Assembly: GCA_964582875.1 (NCBI GenBank)
Contig: CAZOTZ010000037.1
Location: 1-16,809 of the forward strand
Length of the DNA stretch: 16,809 bases
Source of the DNA: JAADDV01 sp964582875
GTDB lineage: Bacteria > Aquificota > Aquificia > Aquificales > Hydrogenothermaceae
Direction: 5' to 3'
Below the pieces are notes generated by a model that was given only the letters and a program-made list of their open reading frames with translations, was not told where the DNA came from and made no database searches. Shown in pieces: positions 14,189 to 16,809 of this stretch. Within the stretch, counting starts at the first letter, position 1. Every line of letters begins with the position of its first letter. A program made the position numbers and the translations under genes.

Positions 14189-15283
14189 ATGTACACAGTA
14201 AAAAGTGATTTAGTTGCTGATATATTAGATGGTAAAAGAATATCTGAAGAAGATGCCCTCTACCTTTTGAAAGAGGGAGACCTTTTAACCCTTGGAAGAC
14301 TTGCAGATTTTAGAAGAAAACAAAAACATCCAGATGATATTGTGACATTTGTTGTTGATAGAAATGTAAACTACACAAATGTGTGTGTTGCAGGGTGTAA
14401 GTTCTGTGCATTTCAGGAAAAAAGAAACTCCCCAAATGCCTACGTTCTTGATTTTACAGAAATTTACAAAAAAATACAGGAACTTGTTGAGTGGGGAGGA
14501 ACAACCCTTTTAATGCAGGGAGGACTTAATCCTGACCTTAGACTTGATTTTTATGTATCCCTTCTAAAAGGAATAAAAGAAAGATTTCCTGACATACAGG
14601 TACATTCTTTATCAGCAGCAGAAATACTTTACATTGCAAAACTTGAGAAAATGGAAACGAAAGAAGTGTTAAAGGTTTTAAAAGATGCAGGTCTTGACAG
14701 TTTACCAGGCGGAGGAGCAGAAATACTTTCTGATGAGATAAGAAAACAGATTTCTTACGGGAAAGTATCAAAAGACCAGTGGCTTCAGGTTCACAGGGAA
14801 GCCCATGAGCTTGGAATGACAACAACAGCCACAATGATGTTTGGTCATATTGAAAAACCTGAGCATATAGTAGAGCATCTATCCCATATAAGGAAGCTTC
14901 AGGAAGAGTCTTTAAAAGAAAGAAAAGGTTATTTCACAGCTTTTATTCCGTGGACGTTCCAAAAAGGAGGAACACAGCTTGACCATGTAGAAACTGCTAC
15001 TACAGTCTGGTATCTGAAAGTTCTTTCTGTTTCAAGAATTTTCCTTGATAACTTTGATAATATTCAGGCTTCCCACGTTACACAAACAATGAAAGTAGGA
15101 CCTGTTGCACTTCATTTTGGGGCAAATGACCTTGGAAGTACAATGATAGAAGAAAATGTTGTTGCATCAACAGGGTGGAAGGTTTCTGCCCCAAGACCTG
15201 AAAAGATGGCACAGATAATAAAAAAAGCTGGTTTCAAGCCAGCCCAAAGGGATACTTACTACAACATAATCAGGTATTATTGA
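14189..15283 (+). CDS. mqnC: Dehypoxanthinyl futalosine cyclase (radical SAM)
   Basis: A radical S-adenosylmethionine enzyme of the futalosine route to menaquinone. It cyclises dehypoxanthine futalosine to the spiro product that precedes dihydroxynaphthoate. The 364 residues match the family. Cluster motif C-x3-C-x2-C with Cys66, Cys70 and Cys73 lies in NYTNVCVAGCKFCAF, the form typical of MqnC rather than MqnE. Other supports are LLMQGGLNPDL, SLPGGGAEILSDE, and the C-terminal FGANDLGSTMIEENVV. CofH/CofG are the nearest alternatives but fit less well. The position after aroA makes metabolic sense, since both act in the chorismate-to-menaquinone direction. Its TGA stop lies inside the -35 box of the rnpB promoter and no terminator intervenes. 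Confidence 0.93.
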   Translation: MYTVKSDLVADILDGKRISEEDALYLLKEGDLLTLGRLADFRRKQKHPDDIVTFVVDRNVNYTNVCVAGCKFCAFQEKRNSPNAYVLDFTEIYKKIQELVEWGGTTLLMQGGLNPDLRLDFYVSLLKGIKERFPDIQVHSLSAAEILYIAKLEKMETKEVLKVLKDAGLDSLPGGGAEILSDEIRKQISYGKVSKDQWLQVHREAHELGMTTTATMMFGHIEKPEHIVEHLSHIRKLQEESLKERKGYFTAFIPWTFQKGGTQLDHVETATTVWYLKVLSVSRIFLDNFDNIQASHVTQTMKVGPVALHFGANDLGSTMIEENVVASTGWKVSAPRPEKMAQIIKKAGFKPAQRDTYYNIIRYY

Positions 15284-15307
15284 AAAATCTGATAATGTTC
15301 ATATAAT
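15280..15307 (+). promoter_or_regulatory. Promoter of rnpB
   Basis: TTGAAA (15280-15285) and a perfect TATAAT (15302-15307) are 16 bases apart. The expected start, six or seven bases past the -10, falls at 15313-15314, exactly where the P1 helix of RNase P RNA begins. The -35 box overlaps the mqnC stop codon. Confidence 0.82.
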
Positions 15308-15313
15308 ATTTCA

Positions 15314-15676
15314 GCCTGCGGTTCCGGTGGGGTCGCCCTTCTTTTGAAGGGAGGAAAGTCCGGACTCCACAGGGCAAGGAGCTGCCGAAAGGCAGGTAGG
15401 GGAAACCCTACGGACAGGGCCACAGAGAAAAGACTGCCTGTCCTGCTGGATTAACGGTAGGCTGGAAAAGCCGAAAATCCATCCGGGCAGGTAAAGGTGA
15501 AACGGTGGGGTAAGAGCCCACCAGCTACCAGCGTGAGCTGGTAGGCTAGGTAACCCCCTCCTGGAGCAATCCCAAATAGGGAGGCGTTTGAAGGTTGCCC
15601 GCCTGATGCCTCCGGGTAGGGAGCTTAGATAAATGACCCCTGAAACAGAATCCGGCTTACCTGGAACCGCAGGTAA
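15314..15676 (+). ncRNA. rnpB: RNase P RNA, bacterial type A
   Basis: Catalytic RNA that removes 5' leaders from precursor tRNAs. Ends are set by P1: CCTGCGGTTCC (15315-15325) pairs perfectly with GGAACCGCAGG (15663-15673), possibly plus a G-U pair. Conserved cores are present: GAGGAAAGTCCGGACTCC near 15350, GGTGAAACGGTG and GTAAGAGCCCACC around 15497-15522, CAAATAGGGAGG near 15574, and ACAGAATCCGGCTTA near 15645. The L15 loop has GGGTAGG (15614-15620), whose GGT would pair with the tRNA CCA end. P3 is CCCTTC-TTTT-GAAGGG. P9 is an eight-pair stem closed by a GTGA (GNRA) loop at 15533-15536, suited to docking in P1, a contact reported to stabilise this RNA in thermophiles. The much higher G+C than neighbouring genes is what structured thermophile RNAs show. 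The exact 3' end is not certain. Confidence 0.98.
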
Positions 15677-15686
15677 AATACCAGAA

Positions 15687-15695
15687 TGGTAAAAT
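15687..15695 (+). promoter_or_regulatory. Possible extended -10 promoter giving a leaderless trmD mRNA
   Basis: TG-G-TAAAAT at 15687-15695 fits an extended -10 (TGn followed by a -10). The first transcribed base would be about 15702-15703, the A of the trmD ATG. No Shine-Dalgarno sequence is visible before trmD. The 8-base string GGTAAAAT also occurs at 15672-15679, 16 bases earlier. No -35 match is present. Confidence 0.35.
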
Positions 15696-15702
15696 AATCT
15701 CT

Positions 15703-16464
15703 ATGAAATTCTTTGTTTTAACTATTTTTCCACATTTTTTTGACTGCTTTAAAAATACGGGAATAGTATCCCAGGGGATAAAGAAAGGACTTGTATCTGT
15801 AGAAGCAATTAATCTAAGAGATTTTTCTAAAGATAAACACAGGACAGTTGATGATGTAGTCTACGGTGGTGGACCTGGGATGCTTCTAAAACCTGAACCA
15901 ATCTTTGAAGCCTACGATTACATAAAATCTAAAGGACACAACCCTTACGTTCTAATAACAGAGCCCTGGGGAAGAAAATTTGACCAGAATTTTGCCTGGG
16001 AGTTATCAGAAAAAGAAGAGATATTGATTATATGCGGGAGGTATGAAGGTGTAGATGAAAGGGTAAAAAGCATTGTAGATGAAGAAGTTTCTATAGGAGA
16101 TTTTGTGCTTTCAGGTGGAGAGCCTGCAGCGGTTGTTATTATGGATGCTGTAATAAGACTTATCCCAGGAGTTGTTGGAGACGAAGATAGTTTAAGGGCT
16201 GATTCTTTCAGTGATAACCTCTTAGGTTATCCAAACTATACAAGACCAGCTGAGTATAGAGGTATGAAAGTTCCTGAAATTCTCCTTTCAGGAAATCACA
16301 AAAAAATAGCATTATGGAGGAGATGGAAACAGTTAGAAAAAACGTTAAAAAAAAGACCGGACCTTATAAAAGAAAGTAATCTCTCAGATATTGATTTAGA
16401 TATGCTGGAGTATATTAAAAATAATAAGAGTATAGAAGACTTTTTTAAAAACAAAAGGTTATAA
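15703..16464 (+). CDS. trmD: tRNA (guanine-37-N1)-methyltransferase
   Basis: SPOUT-class (trefoil-knot) enzyme that methylates G37 next to the anticodon using S-adenosylmethionine, preventing +1 frameshifts. The 253 residues match the family. Motifs: TIFPHFF near the N-terminus, YGGGPGM at 54-60, CGRYEGVDERV at 111-121, the knot/SAM segment SIGDFVLSGGE at 130-140, Arg152, and ADSFSDNLLGYPNYTRP at 166-182 with the catalytic Asp167. It lacks an evident Shine-Dalgarno sequence, unlike nearly all neighbours. It starts about 27 bases after RNase P RNA, so it is either read through from the rnpB promoter or made from its own start. Elsewhere trmD usually lies with rpsP, rimM and rplS; none of these is seen beside it here, and an rnpB neighbour is a different arrangement, though also tRNA-related. 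Confidence 0.97.
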   Translation: MKFFVLTIFPHFFDCFKNTGIVSQGIKKGLVSVEAINLRDFSKDKHRTVDDVVYGGGPGMLLKPEPIFEAYDYIKSKGHNPYVLITEPWGRKFDQNFAWELSEKEEILIICGRYEGVDERVKSIVDEEVSIGDFVLSGGEPAAVVIMDAVIRLIPGVVGDEDSLRADSFSDNLLGYPNYTRPAEYRGMKVPEILLSGNHKKIALWRRWKQLEKTLKKRPDLIKESNLSDIDLDMLEYIKNNKSIEDFFKNKRL

Positions 16465-16475
16465 TGGAGTTAAAA

Positions 16476-16809
16476 ATGATAAATATACAAAAACCGCCTG
16501 TAGATATCGTAGAAGATGAAAATTTTTTTCTTATTGCTGTTGATTTGCCTGGAGTTTTACCTGAAGATATAGAAATATCAGGTTATGAGCAGGGGATAGA
16601 GATAAAAGGAATAAAAAGAAGTTTTTTTAGGGGAAAATTTATACTTATGGAAAGGCAGACAGGAATTTTTAAAAGAAGAATAGATTTTAAAGAGTTTGTA
16701 AATATAGAGAAAGCTGAAGCTTTTATAGAAAATGGTGTTTTGATAATAAAAGTTCCTAAAGCCAAAAAAGAGTTTTACCTGAAAACTTCTCTAAAAATAA
16801 TAATCAGGA
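16476..16809 (+). CDS. Hsp20/alpha-crystallin family small heat-shock protein (partial, 3' end beyond window)
   Basis: The reading frame is open to the last base of the window; about 111 residues are visible. It starts M-I-N-I-Q-K-P-P-V-D-I-V-E-D and shows the alpha-crystallin domain: an opening strand with FFLIAVDLPGV, PEDIEIS, IEIKGIKR, the GIFKRRIDF block, and the diagnostic A-x-x-x-N-G-V-L-I-I-K-V-P near the end. Small heat-shock proteins are ATP-independent holdases that bind unfolding proteins. The ATG at 16476 is preferred because GGAG stands six bases upstream. An in-frame ATG at 16464 overlaps the trmD stop (TAATG) and would add four residues, but it has no clear ribosome site. Tight coupling to trmD suggests one transcript. 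The C-terminal I-x-I/V tail motif cannot be judged because the gene is cut. Confidence 0.88.
   Translation, partial: MINIQKPPVDIVEDENFFLIAVDLPGVLPEDIEISGYEQGIEIKGIKRSFFRGKFILMERQTGIFKRRIDFKEFVNIEKAEAFIENGVLIIKVPKAKKEFYLKTSLKIIIR

Noticed and set aside
14189..15283. Assignment of the radical SAM gene as mqnE or cofH
   Set aside because: The NYTNVCVAGCKFCAF cluster motif and the FGANDLGSTMIEENVV tail fit MqnC better than MqnE or CofH.
15314..15676. Compositional island suggesting horizontal transfer
   Set aside because: The high G+C is explained by RNase P RNA, which is G+C-rich in thermophiles regardless of genome composition.
15672..15682. GGTAAAATACC as a terminator hairpin for rnpB
   Set aside because: Only four A/T-rich pairs with a three-base loop and no T run after it, so it is too weak to be an intrinsic terminator.
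1..16809. CRISPR repeats, insertion sequences, tRNA genes
   Set aside because: No regularly spaced repeats, no transposase-like frame or terminal inverted repeats, and no cloverleaf-type sequence were found by eye on either strand.

Overview
This A+T-rich window most likely comes from a thermophilic bacterium of the Aquificales, in the Hydrogenothermaceae (Persephonella/Sulfurihydrogenibium type). Three things point there. The sodium symporter matches the Aquifex LeuT transporter almost residue for residue at its functional sites. A futalosine-pathway menaquinone gene (mqnC) is present. There is also a G+C-rich RNase P RNA with a long P1 helix and a GNRA L9 loop. As I recall the literature, Aquifex itself lacks a recognisable rnpB while the Hydrogenothermaceae keep one. 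This placement is inference from gene content, not from a marker-gene tree.

Layout, left to right: a hairpin terminator at the left edge; gap (glyceraldehyde-3-phosphate dehydrogenase, minus); a divergent plus-strand gene for a large protein that fuses a phospholipase-D-type nuclease domain to a HerA-type ATPase; a minus-strand pyrK-like flavoprotein; and a plus-strand DUF501 gene. Two minus-strand clusters follow. Reading right to left, the first is leuT, an overlooked 41-aa membrane peptide, ndk and a DUF4149 membrane protein. The second, just downstream, encodes an acidic helical protein, a roadblock/LC7 protein, a PATAN/DUF4388 protein and a small GTPase. From 9.67 kb to the right end everything is on the plus strand: hemA, lptC, lptA, an ExeA-like ATPase, aroA, mqnC, rnpB (RNase P RNA), trmD and the start of an hsp20 gene.

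Functionally the window is mostly housekeeping: glycolysis/gluconeogenesis, pyrimidine and nucleotide metabolism, tetrapyrrole, chorismate and menaquinone synthesis, lipopolysaccharide export, and tRNA maturation (rnpB next to trmD). The less ordinary parts are the PLD-HerA fusion, the roadblock/GTPase signalling operon, and the tiny single-span protein sandwiched between leuT and ndk. The last is the best candidate for something undescribed, because LeuT is normally regarded as working alone.

Genes are tightly packed. Stop codons overlap at both convergent junctions, several plus-strand starts overlap the preceding stop, and no gene-free stretch exceeds about 150 bases. I saw no insertion sequence, CRISPR array, tRNA gene or prophage signal.
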